From a virus, in the IMG/VR virus record IMGVR_UViG_3300036900_000084, positions 1 through 33,591 of that record: a stretch of DNA of 33,591 nt, one strand, 5' to 3'. The translations under genes and the position numbers were made by a program. Shown in pieces: positions 12,789 to 19,158 of this stretch. Each line of letters opens with the position of its first letter. Positions within the stretch are counted from its first letter, which is position 1. Under the pieces are notes generated by a model. The model had not been told where the DNA came from and searched no databases. It saw only the letters and a program-made list of their open reading frames with translations.

Positions 12789-13097
12789 TTAGTCAAGGGC
12801 GTACAAAAGATGCTTGGCGGCATTTTTTGGCCCCTGCTTTGGGATTAACCCGTGGGTGCCAATGCCGGTAAAGTCTCTCTTGCGTGCAAGGCGTTCGTTG
12901 TAGAGACCAGCCTGGAAGTTCACCTCTTGCCAGAACATAAACTCCGGTAGTCGATGTTTGTAGTGATTGCTGGTCTCAAATGAGGCCAGGGCACATTCGA
13001 TAACCTCGGGGGTGTATGTTGTCATTGCTTTGACAATGGATGTCTCTGGCAATCCAAGTGTCAACATTTTACGCACCAGCAGATCGTAGTTTTTCAC
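12789..13097 (-). CDS. Unknown 102-aa protein downstream of the putative initiator
   Basis: I place the start at GTG 13097 because AAGGAG lies ten bases upstream; an ATG at 13067, overlapping no gene, would give 92 residues, and an ATG at 13139 has no site. The product begins MKNYDLLVRKMLTLGLPETS and has helices around SIVKAMTTYTPEVIECALAS and HRLPEFMFWQEVNFQAGLYN. It overlaps the initiator gene end. A partner of the initiator, such as a helicase-loading factor, would fit the position, as with lambda O and P, but no sequence evidence supports it. Confidence 0.55.
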   Translation of the reverse strand: MKNYDLLVRKMLTLGLPETSIVKAMTTYTPEVIECALASFETSNHYKHRLPEFMFWQEVNFQAGLYNERLARKRDFTGIGTHGLIPKQGPKNAAKHLLYALD

Positions 13098-14025
13098 GAC
13101 GCACAAGCTCCTTAAGTTTTTTGATAGCTGACAGTCCAACAGGTTTTTGTGATTTTGTCATTACTGCCCCAGGTTCCCAGGGCTTGAGGCAAATGGCCGG
13201 AACATATGCCGCTTCCGTTGCCTTGGCTGCGTGAAGTTGGCTAATGCACTGAGACAGGTATGAGTGTGGCACCCGGGGTTTATATTTGTCACACGATTCA
13301 ATCAAGTTGTTAAGCTCGGCAACGCTGTGTGTATTAACCCACTTGACCGCAAGGTTTTTATATATACCCAATGCAACTAACTTGTCATATATTACAATCT
13401 CATCGGGGTTGAATTTGGCTACTGCCCTCGCCTCCCTTGTCATAAACACTGGGTGGGTTCCCTGTTTGGCGGTTATATCTCTGACGGCTTGGGTCGCCGC
13501 CCTGCCCATATGTTTGATATGGCTCATTTGTTCTTCCTCTTTTATTAAGTCATATTCATTTCTAATGTGCTTATGATCAAGATCTTGAGATAAACTAGAA
13601 CAGAGCAATGTAGCTTCAGGTATAGAGGGGGACATTATGTCCCTCCGTTGAGCAACTAAGTATTTGTCTGGAATGCAGATGTTATAAGCGTTGCGGCTGT
13701 CCCACCCAACATGCTCTCTTTCAACAATTATGAACCCTAGTTCTTCCAACAATTTGATGTGACGCTGTATGGTTTTGTCGGAAACTGGGTTTGATTGGGC
13801 GAATTTACGGGCTGCTGACCTATTTCTGGCTGCGTTAATTTGGCGCATGGTCGGCTGTTTTAGTCGCTTACATGATATAAGGGCTTTTAGGGTGTGTAAC
13901 ACCGGGCCTTTAATCTTGCCGGTAAAAAATAGTTCGTCAGCATAGGCATAGGAAGTTTTGTTTATAACTTTAAACGACAGCTGACTATTGATGTTTTCAG
14001 CGTTTGTGTTAGAGTGATGGAGCAT
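13069..14025 (-). CDS. Winged-helix protein, putative replication initiator
   Basis: The 318-residue protein has a helix-turn-helix of winged type at about residues 40-115: an AARNRSAARKFAQSNPVSDK segment followed by TIQRHIKLLEELGFIIVERE and a wing strand ending in AYNICI. This arrangement is common to phage replication proteins of the lambda-O kind and plasmid initiators, and also to some transcription factors. The middle and C-terminal parts are basic helices (SAIKKLKELVRREKLRS at the end). It heads a minus-strand operon next to the AT-rich gap at 14156-14332, a plausible origin. No polymerase, primase or helicase gene accompanies it, so it would load the host replisome. Confidence 0.6.
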   Translation of the reverse strand: MLHHSNTNAENINSQLSFKVINKTSYAYADELFFTGKIKGPVLHTLKALISCKRLKQPTMRQINAARNRSAARKFAQSNPVSDKTIQRHIKLLEELGFIIVEREHVGWDSRNAYNICIPDKYLVAQRRDIMSPSIPEATLLCSSLSQDLDHKHIRNEYDLIKEEEQMSHIKHMGRAATQAVRDITAKQGTHPVFMTREARAVAKFNPDEIVIYDKLVALGIYKNLAVKWVNTHSVAELNNLIESCDKYKPRVPHSYLSQCISQLHAAKATEAAYVPAICLKPWEPGAVMTKSQKPVGLSAIKKLKELVRREKLRSAGA

Positions 14026-14155
14026 TTAGAGTACCCCGCTTGTTATTGAGAGCGGTCATCTTTAATTTGATTGTTAGTAAACGAGGTATTGAATCGGCAA
14101 AATTTGTGACTTCGTTAACGTGCGCAGGGACGCGTTTATTTTGTGTGTCAAGCAT
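14009..14155 (-). CDS. Small open frame (48 aa) before the putative initiator
   Basis: ATG at 14155 opens a frame that ends 17 bases inside the initiator gene. The peptide begins MLDTQNKRVPAHVNEVTNFA and continues DSIPRLLTIKLK, basic and soluble. The ribosome binding site is weak (GGA seven bases upstream). It would be the first gene behind the minus-strand promoter at 14190-14218 and is compatible with a leader peptide or a small regulator. Not recognised. Confidence 0.35.
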   Translation of the reverse strand: MLDTQNKRVPAHVNEVTNFADSIPRLLTIKLKMTALNNKRGTLNAPSL

Positions 14156-14194
14156 ATAAATTCCAAACTTAAGTTCTAGTGATTATTTGATTGT
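14065..14194. repeat. Pair of 10-bp direct repeats near the putative origin
   Basis: ATTTGATTGT occurs at 14065-14074 and at 14185-14194, 120 bases apart, in AT-rich sequence upstream of the putative initiator gene. Two copies are too few to call iterons. The second overlaps the minus-strand -10 box. Confidence 0.35.
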
Positions 14195-14218
14195 AGACTG
14201 TGTATTGACATATGCCAC
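14190..14218 (-). promoter_or_regulatory. Predicted promoter for the putative replication operon
   Basis: On the minus strand -35 GTGGCA (14218-14213) and -10 TACAAT (14195-14190) are 17 bases apart. It faces the plus-strand promoter at 14205-14232 with only two bases between the -35 boxes, so the two cannot be used at once. Confidence 0.5.
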
Positions 14219-14232
14219 GAGTGTGGTAGGAT
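14205..14232 (+). promoter_or_regulatory. Strong plus-strand promoter, not followed by a plus-strand gene
   Basis: TTGACA (14205-14210) is a perfect -35 box; TAGGAT (14227-14232) follows at 16 bases and is preceded by TGG, an extended -10. An inverted repeat TGACT-TTACAT-AGTCA (14232-14247) covers the expected start near 14239. Downstream on this strand there is only a hairpin and then the antisense of minus-strand genes. Confidence 0.6.
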
Positions 14233-14238
14233 GACTTT

Positions 14239-14332
14239 ACATAGTCAGTTCTCATGCGCTCATCCAAACTTTTGTACGGTAGGATGAGCGCACAATCTAA
14301 GTGAATTTACCCCATTTTATCATATAGATCAA
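14239..14332 (+). ncRNA. Candidate small or antisense RNA with 11-bp hairpin
   Basis: A transcript from the promoter at 14205-14232 would contain the perfect inverted repeat TGCGCTCATCC (14255-14265) and GGATGAGCGCA (14282-14292) around a 16-base loop. GGTAGGATGA, part of the right arm, is also present at 14226-14235 across the -10 box. The 3' end is not fixed by a U run; the coordinates are nominal and end before the convergent gene. An alternative is that the hairpin is the end of the minus-strand operon that stops at 14333. Confidence 0.35.
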
Positions 14333-14758
14333 CTAATCTTTGGGCATTGGTAGCATCCTGCCAATGGTTGAATAATTACCCCTTTTAATCAAAGTTTGGA
14401 TAACATCTGCCCAATGCACGATTATTTTGTCCATTGTTTCATGGTAGAAAAGTAACTCCTCTGCATCCAGCGTTAGCCCATACTCCATCAACACTTGGTC
14501 GATTAAATCGTGTTTGTGGGCCACAATGCGATCTAGCCCAAAGCACAGCATTGTCTTGGCGCGATCGGTTTGCACTTGCTCGTTGTAGATACGAAGCTTT
14601 TGAGCGTTGGTGAGGACGCGCTTAGAGTCTATTGTCATTGAGGTGCGGATTTCCTCAAGTCCCTTGAAGACAGTTATGGCAAGCGCACGTCTTAAGACAT
14701 GCGCGTACGTTTGCTCGATCGCCAGTTTAACAACCGGCTTTTGGTCTTTGTCTAGCAT
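14333..14758 (-). CDS. Unknown 141-aa helical protein
   Basis: The product begins MLDKDQKPVVKLAIEQTYAH and seems entirely helical, with YNEQVQTDRAKTMLCFGLDR and TLDAEELLFYHETMDKIIVH as clear amphipathic segments. It is the last gene of the three-gene operon headed by the ribbon-helix-helix protein, six bases after the previous stop. No family is recognised. It ends next to the inverted repeat at 14255-14292. Confidence 0.6.
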   Translation of the reverse strand: MLDKDQKPVVKLAIEQTYAHVLRRALAITVFKGLEEIRTSMTIDSKRVLTNAQKLRIYNEQVQTDRAKTMLCFGLDRIVAHKHDLIDQVLMEYGLTLDAEELLFYHETMDKIIVHWADVIQTLIKRGNYSTIGRMLPMPKD

Positions 14759-14764
14759 TTGATC

Positions 14765-15142
14765 TCAACTTAATTCTGGTGATAGTTTCAAAAGCTTAGC
14801 ACTCAATTCCTTCACCAGCATTTCCACAACCACAACTCGTTTGTGTAAAAATTCGACATCTACATCCGAGCGTTTGGCTAGCGCATCTAACACGGCAGTT
14901 TGGCATGAGAAATAATTATTAGTTACTTCGTCAAGTCGATCCCCAACCATGCAACTATGCTCAGCCATTCGCAGTTGGATAAGACGGGTTAGATCAGATT
15001 TTGATTGGGCAATTGTCTCCCTAGTCTGCGATTCCACAAATAAAATTTTTTGATACAAAACGTCTAGCAAATCAAATTTAGATTTTACCGGCTTTTTCTT
15101 TTTTACAGTAACTTTTTTAACAACCTTTTTACTTGCGGCCAT
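14765..15142 (-). CDS. Unknown 125-aa protein with Lys-rich N-terminus
   Basis: The first 22 residues are strongly basic (MAASKKVVKKVTVKKKKPVK), followed by helical segments (SKFDLLDVLYQKILFVESQT; EFLHKRVVVVEMLVKELSAK). The Lys/Val/Ala tail is like the DNA- or RNA-binding extensions of histone-like proteins, and the rest could dimerise through coiled coils. The start overlaps the previous stop by 14 bases, with GGGAAG upstream. Function unknown. Confidence 0.6.
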   Translation of the reverse strand: MAASKKVVKKVTVKKKKPVKSKFDLLDVLYQKILFVESQTRETIAQSKSDLTRLIQLRMAEHSCMVGDRLDEVTNNYFSCQTAVLDALAKRSDVDVEFLHKRVVVVEMLVKELSAKLLKLSPELS

Positions 15143-15320
15143 TCTTGCTTCCCTCTTTGCGCTGCTTAATAATTAACATGCGTAAGTATGCTGACAAGTC
15201 CATGCCCAGCGCTAACGCATCCACCCTACACTCTTCGTACAGGCTCACTTCAAGTGCCACCGAGTGACGCTTCATTGGCATTAAATATTTGCCAGGTCTT
15301 TTGGTTTTGGAGTTTGACAC
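15129..15320 (-). CDS. Probable ribbon-helix-helix transcription regulator
   Basis: The 63-residue product starts at a GTG with AAGGGG five bases upstream. After a basic N-terminal arm, residues about 19-54 read RHSVALEVSLYEECRVDALA then LGMDLSAYLRMLIIKQRK: a strand, a helix, a G-M-D-L-S turn and a second helix, the layout of Arc/CopG-type regulators. Such proteins dimerise and insert the paired strand into the major groove. It is divergent from the ERF gene; the shared region holds a perfect palindrome and tandem repeats, so autoregulation and control of the recombination operon are likely by inference. Confidence 0.6.
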   Translation of the reverse strand: MSNSKTKRPGKYLMPMKRHSVALEVSLYEECRVDALALGMDLSAYLRMLIIKQRKEGSKNGRK

Positions 15321-15329
15321 ATATGCCCC

Positions 15330-15367
15330 TTGACTTTAACTGTTAACTGATGCAGTATGAATCATAC
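15330..15367. promoter_or_regulatory. Divergent control region between RHH regulator and ERF operon
   Basis: The 38 bases hold TTGACT (15330-15335, a plus-strand -35), tandem heptamers TTAACTG-TTAACTG (15336-15349) and the perfect palindrome GTATGA-A-TCATAC (15355-15367). On the minus strand TATGAT (15366-15361) inside the palindrome is a good -10 for the regulator gene. Heptamer tandem repeats and palindromes are typical operators for ribbon-helix-helix dimers. Confidence 0.55.
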
Positions 15368-15392
15368 AGTAACCAACAAAGAAGTGCAAATC

Positions 15393-16004
15393 ATGAAAGA
15401 AGGCAAGGTCTTTGAGTGTATAAACAAAGTGCAAGGTGCGTTGGCTGCAACCGGCATTGCTAAAGACTCGTACAACCCCGCTCAGAAGTTTAACTTCCGT
15501 GGGATTGACGCAGTCTACAAAGCATTAGCCCCTCTACTGGCCGAGCATCGTTTGTGTATATCGCCAAACATAATCTCACGAGAAGTTACCGAACGTACAT
15601 CAAGGCAGGGTGGTACGCTCTTTTGTGTGATTCTGACGGTTGAATATACGTTTGTGTGTGTTGAGGATGGATCGTCACACGTGTGTATCATCCTGGGTGA
15701 AGCTATGGACTCTGGGGATAAGGCGATATCAAAGGCCATGTCTTGTGCATACAAAAATTTAGCTCTGCAAATCTTTTGTGTGCCAACATCTGGCGATAAT
15801 GATGCCGATGCCCATAGTCCAGAGGTCGCACAGTCTGCACCCCCGGTTGCGTCGTGGGTGGAGTTGAACGACCTAATTTTTGATATGGATGTTGCAGATG
15901 CAACCGTTGCCAAATGGATTGCAGATGCTGGGTGTGTAGGAACTATTAAAGATCTACCGGATGCTGTAGTTGTCCAAATTATTAACAATCTAAAGGGGAA
16001 ATAA
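15393..16004 (+). CDS. erf: ERF-family single-strand annealing recombinase
   Basis: The protein has 203 residues from ATG 15393. An in-frame ATG at 15357 would give 215, but it lies in the palindrome and near the expected transcript start, and family members usually begin close to the VFECINKVQGAL helix. Family blocks are clear: FNFRGIDAVYKALAPLLAEH, ISREVTERTSRQGGTLF, GEAMDSGDKAISKAMSCAYK and FCVPTSGDNDADAH. ERF (P22 Erf) forms rings that anneal complementary single strands, used for genome circularisation or recombination-dependent replication. The C-terminal 60 residues form a separate small domain. It is followed directly by an SSB-like gene, the usual partner. Confidence 0.93.
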   Translation: MKEGKVFECINKVQGALAATGIAKDSYNPAQKFNFRGIDAVYKALAPLLAEHRLCISPNIISREVTERTSRQGGTLFCVILTVEYTFVCVEDGSSHVCIILGEAMDSGDKAISKAMSCAYKNLALQIFCVPTSGDNDADAHSPEVAQSAPPVASWVELNDLIFDMDVADATVAKWIADAGCVGTIKDLPDAVVVQIINNLKGK

Positions 16005-16541
16005 GTGTTTAAATATCAATACCAACCAAATGATGGCACCAAGGTGGGCTTTAAAGTGTTAGCCGAGGGTCCGGCTCAGTTTATGATTACTAAGATAACT
16101 GAGAACGACGACAACGGTTATCCGCTCAAAGATAACAATGGCTTTCCTAAGTTCTTGGTTGAAATCAAGGCCAAAGATTCACGCGGGGATGTGGGTCTAA
16201 TTGAAGAGCAGTTTTCCGGATCAGCCAAAGCTTCATGGAAAATAGGCGAACTGCTAGAGTCAATTAGTATGGGACAGGATTACAATCAGGCTGGTGAGTT
16301 AGATTTACAAAAGCTTATTGGCAAACGAGGTCGTGCAATTATTTATGTTAATAGTTACAATAAAAAAAATGGCACCGTTGGGCAAAATATGAAAGTTCGT
16401 GAGTTTATCAATCCCAACCCCCCGGCGACACAGCAAGTGCCTGTGCAACAATTGGCGCCACAGTTGTACCAATCACCACCCGTGCAAGCCTATCAACAAC
16501 CACCGCAAGATGATTTTGATGATCAGGACATACCCTTTTAA
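16005..16541 (+). CDS. SSB-like single-stranded DNA-binding protein
   Basis: A GTG start at 16005 abuts the ERF stop, with AGGGG upstream. The product begins MFKYQYQPNDGTKVGFKVLA. Of 178 residues, about 1-130 look like a beta-rich domain (FLVEIKAKDSRGDVGLIEEQ; GRAIIYVNSYNKKNG), then a Pro/Gln-rich linker (PPATQQVPVQQLAP) and the acidic tip DDFDDQDIPF, which closely matches the SSB C-terminal tail (DDDIPF) that binds replication and repair partners. The N-terminal domain differs from E. coli SSB but resembles other phage DUF669-type proteins found beside Erf. Role: coat single strands and hand them to ERF. Confidence 0.8.
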   Translation: MFKYQYQPNDGTKVGFKVLAEGPAQFMITKITENDDNGYPLKDNNGFPKFLVEIKAKDSRGDVGLIEEQFSGSAKASWKIGELLESISMGQDYNQAGELDLQKLIGKRGRAIIYVNSYNKKNGTVGQNMKVREFINPNPPATQQVPVQQLAPQLYQSPPVQAYQQPPQDDFDDQDIPF

Positions 16542-16560
16542 ATGCGCAAGGAGCTAAGTT

Positions 16561-16809
16561 ATGGATCGACTAGGCAACAGTTTATGGATGTTAGAAGAAG
16601 TGCTGGCTGAGCTTGACATGCTCTCCATTGGTTTGGAAAAGACCAACCAATGGGAGCCACAGGCGAAAGTACAGCGCATAGCGGCAATAGTTAAGAGGAT
16701 TATAGGAGATAGAAATGGATTTCAATCAACGTCAAACACTCAGCAAATGTTACAGCAATCCAGCGGGGCATCACAAACTAGTTGTGACAACCTGGAAGCT
16801 CACGTCTGA
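16561..16809 (+). CDS. Unknown 82-aa protein
   Basis: The ATG at 16561 has AAGGAG seven bases upstream. The N-terminal 50 residues (MDRLGNSLWMLEEVLAELDM onward, then VQRIAAIVKRIIGDRNG) are clearly helical. The last 30 residues are Ser/Gln/Thr-rich and are encoded where the next gene overlaps in another frame, so the tail may be poorly constrained. It belongs to the ERF operon. Function unknown. Confidence 0.55.
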   Translation: MDRLGNSLWMLEEVLAELDMLSIGLEKTNQWEPQAKVQRIAAIVKRIIGDRNGFQSTSNTQQMLQQSSGASQTSCDNLEAHV

Positions 16810-16951
16810 TGAAAAAAAATGTGCTACACAATTAATGTGCCAATATTGCGCCGGGTTATTTAACGCATCCGACGTTACGCAGCTCCATCAACAAAGGTGT
16901 TTGCAAACTTACGTGGGACCGTCAGCGCAGGATTTCCAAGCGTCTCCTTAA
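16715..16951 (+). CDS. Small zinc-finger-like protein overlapping terminase 3' end
   Basis: The ATG at 16715 has a perfect AGGAG six bases upstream, inside the previous gene. The 78-residue product begins MDFNQRQTLSKCYSNPAGHH. It contains CQYCAGLFNASDVTQLHQQR followed by Cys: C-x2-C-x12-H-x3-4-C, a plausible zinc finger. The last 25 codons (16875-16951) are antisense to the end of the large terminase gene. If real, both strands encode protein there. The good ribosome binding site and Cys/His motif argue for it; a shorter functional product is an alternative. Confidence 0.5.
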   Translation: MDFNQRQTLSKCYSNPAGHHKLVVTTWKLTSDEKKCATQLMCQYCAGLFNASDVTQLHQQRCLQTYVGPSAQDFQASP

Positions 16952-18206
16952 ATGCCATAGCCATATAACGTGCTGCATCAGCTGGGTGTGATGCCCAGTT
17001 GTGCAGCGGCTTTGATTTAAATGTTCTGTTAATTTCATCATACTCCCGCCTATACTCTCGCAATGCTGTAAGCAAGGGTGCGGCATAACGTGAGTGTATG
17101 CGCATACGTGGAAACAATGTTCGAAGTGCCGCTATTCCATCATCCACCAATGCGTTTGGTATACGCTGAAAATTAATACCAATGTTTCTTGCAGCCATCA
17201 TTCGCGTGTTTGCATTTGCGCCCCACTCACGTTGCATGATGTCATGGGGCGCAAAGTGGTAACGGTAACGGATACTTAACTCTTGCGCAACTTCATCTAG
17301 TTTGTGCTTGAAGTAATCCACCCCCCGGTCGCGCTCTTCAATGTAATAGATGACATCCACATAATCGCCGTTTAATTGAAACAGTATAATTGACGTAGGA
17401 TCTGACACTCCAATGTCCCATGCTGTAAACACCGGCGCATGGGTGTTGATTTCAAATTCGCCATAGCGTTTTTGATATTCCATAAAATCTATTTCTTTTG
17501 TAAAGTAGGCACCTTGAATACCCACGTTCCAATCCAAAAACCACTCTTGGCGTATCATCTCATCGGATATGCCGTTCATGCGCTCTTGTTCGATTTGCTC
17601 GGGTGTGATTACGGGCATCCCGTCAAGCTTCTTAGTATCTGCAACAGTGTACATGCGCACAAACCAAGCGGGGTTGTTTAATGCAGATTGGAATTGATGA
17701 TAGGCATGATTCTTGCCTCGGGGTGTTGTTTGGCAAATTATCCAGCCGTTGTTCTCTAAGATCATCGGGGATAGGTAACTAAAAATGCTTGGGGAGTGTA
17801 GACCATATTCTGATAGCACGATTCCAACGGCGTTGGTGCCCATCACAGAGTCGTAGTTGCTGCCCCCTAGTACATAGATGATCGAGCCATTAACGAGGGT
17901 GATGGACATGTCAGTGCCGTTAATGCTGGCTATGAGTTCTTTGGGGATCATCTTTAGAAATGGTGTACCATCGCCTATCATGCCCTTCCATATAACTTTC
18001 TTGGCTTGCTTGTGTGAGGGCAGCATATAAAAATAGGTGCCGATGCGCTCAATAGCCGCGCCCCACATAAGGTTCCAGCAGGTTAAATCTTTCCCGGCGC
18101 GTCGATGTACCAAGTAGAAGATATACCTATAACGCTCCACAAAGAAAGCCCGTAGCAGCTCGCTTTGATATTCTCTGGGGTCATAGGTAGGGTAGTGTAT
18201 AATCAA
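16875..18206 (-). CDS. terL: Terminase large subunit
   Basis: The 443-residue protein has both enzymatic halves. ATPase: Walker A HRRAGKD at 34-40, a Walker B-like VGIVLSEY at about 127-134 with Glu133, and the coupling motif TTPRGKN at about 160-166. Nuclease: TAWDIGVSDP with Asp264, HDIM with Asp322, and HPADAARYMA with Asp410 as probable metal ligands. It cuts concatemers and pumps DNA through the portal. The start is TTG at 18206; no ATG or GTG is available before Met47 and an in-frame stop lies nine codons upstream. TTG overlaps the TGA of the lysin gene. It ends the late operon and overlaps a convergent frame by 77 bases. Confidence 0.95.
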   Translation of the reverse strand: MIIHYPTYDPREYQSELLRAFFVERYRYIFYLVHRRAGKDLTCWNLMWGAAIERIGTYFYMLPSHKQAKKVIWKGMIGDGTPFLKMIPKELIASINGTDMSITLVNGSIIYVLGGSNYDSVMGTNAVGIVLSEYGLHSPSIFSYLSPMILENNGWIICQTTPRGKNHAYHQFQSALNNPAWFVRMYTVADTKKLDGMPVITPEQIEQERMNGISDEMIRQEWFLDWNVGIQGAYFTKEIDFMEYQKRYGEFEINTHAPVFTAWDIGVSDPTSIILFQLNGDYVDVIYYIEERDRGVDYFKHKLDEVAQELSIRYRYHFAPHDIMQREWGANANTRMMAARNIGINFQRIPNALVDDGIAALRTLFPRMRIHSRYAAPLLTALREYRREYDEINRTFKSKPLHNWASHPADAARYMAMAFKETLGNPALTVPRKFANTFVDGAA

Positions 18207-18700
18207 GCACTGGCGGCCTTTTTGGTGGCTTTAAAGCCCATATATTTATTATATGCTTCCACCCAATGTGCAATGGTGCCCTTGGGGGCTGTGTCGTAAT
18301 ATTGTTTCCACACCTTGGCGCACTCGTCAACTGTCTGTGGCATCCCTTGGCGATGTTGCTCAAGTCGCCATTTGTAGAATGTGGCACACATGGCTGCTGC
18401 ATACAGTAAGTTGGTGCGCAGCATTTCGGCGCAGGGCTTGGTACTCATGGCACATAAAATCATTAAACGGCTAGTTAGCATTGATTCATTGGGTAAATAC
18501 TGCGTCCAAATCTCATCGTGACGACTTCCTTCCATTTGAAATATGCCAAGCGCTGGGCCGCCATTTGGTTGTGACAAATAGGTGCCACCGGCTGATTCGT
18601 ATGCAAGGGTGCCAGTTAAGAGTGTTTCAAGGCTGCCAAGCGCTAGGGCATCTAGCGCTGGCATAATAACGTAGGTGCGGGCATCACGGTAATTAATCAT
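18203..18700 (-). CDS. Lysin, lytic transglycosylase-like
   Basis: From ATG 18700 the product is 165 residues. TLAYESAGGTYLSQPNGGPA followed by LGIFQMEGSRHDEIW (about 32-66) is a clear match to the goose-lysozyme/SLT-type active site: catalytic Glu35 in ES, then G-x-A-L-G-x-F-Q-M. Similar short proteins are annotated in many podoviruses as transglycosylase or lysozyme. It has no signal peptide, so a holin would be needed; none is recognised in this genome. Because the gp16-like ejection protein lacks this motif, the enzyme might alternatively be a virion protein that opens peptidoglycan at infection. It overlaps the preceding stop and the terminase start. Confidence 0.75.
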   Translation of the reverse strand: MINYRDARTYVIMPALDALALGSLETLLTGTLAYESAGGTYLSQPNGGPALGIFQMEGSRHDEIWTQYLPNESMLTSRLMILCAMSTKPCAEMLRTNLLYAAAMCATFYKWRLEQHRQGMPQTVDECAKVWKQYYDTAPKGTIAHWVEAYNKYMGFKATKKAASA

Positions 18701-18818
18701 ATGCTTTTTTGCTTGTATTTTTAGCAGCCACTTTTTCGGCAGCCTTTGCAACTTTAGCAACTTTCTTGGCGACTGATTTAACCTTCTCTGCTTTTTTGGC
18801 TTCTGCTTTCTCTTTCAC
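18693..18818 (-). CDS. Histone H1-like Lys/Ala-rich peptide (41 aa)
   Basis: A GTG at 18818 has AAGGA seven bases upstream, directly after the previous stop. The peptide begins MKEKAEAKKAEKVKSVAKKV and continues with AKVAKAAEKVAAKN: almost only Lys, Ala, Val and Glu, like the tails of histone H1 and bacterial HU-type proteins. An open frame upstream would extend it, but overlaps the neighbouring gene. It could neutralise packaged or ejected DNA, or bind nucleic acid in the cell. It overlaps the lysin start by 8 bases. Confidence 0.5.
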   Translation of the reverse strand: MKEKAEAKKAEKVKSVAKKVAKVAKAAEKVAAKNTSKKAYD

Positions 18819-18828
18819 TTTTTCATCC

Positions 18829-19158
18829 TTAAAAATCTTTGTCTTCACGACTGTACAATTTTTTAGATACCACATTACCCGCAGCGTTCGGGTTTTGGTA
18901 GTATCCGCTCTTGGCCATAGTAGAAAACGCCTTACGTGCGGGCGCAGCTTCTGAATAGCGCTCGGTACGTTTGGTGTCACCCACCACTTTATGTTCTAGC
19001 ACAGTTTTATGATTGCCGCGAGCCTCGTTGCCAATCATAGATGCAGTACCGCGAGTCATGCCCACAATTACTTCGCCTGGCTGGTAGACATCCTTACAAT
19101 ACTGTGGGCCATTTAAGTGGCGTGCTTTGTCTGGATTGTCGGTTGTTATATCTCTCAT
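18829..19158 (-). CDS. Unknown 109-aa late protein
   Basis: The start overlaps the previous stop as ATGA. The product begins MRDITTDNPDKARHLNGPQY and includes EVIVGMTRGTASMIGNEARG and RAFS-like ARKAFSTMAKSGYYQNPN; it is polar, rich in Gly, Lys, Arg and Asn, and looks partly disordered. No family is recognised. The position in a string of small late genes between the fibres and lysin suggests a minor virion or assembly protein. Confidence 0.6.
   Translation of the reverse strand: MRDITTDNPDKARHLNGPQYCKDVYQPGEVIVGMTRGTASMIGNEARGNHKTVLEHKVVGDTKRTERYSEAAPARKAFSTMAKSGYYQNPNAAGNVVSKKLYSREDKDF

Noticed and set aside
12605-12823. 72-codon minus-strand frame
   Set aside because: It competes with the 67-codon frame, which has a ribosome binding site and a more protein-like sequence.
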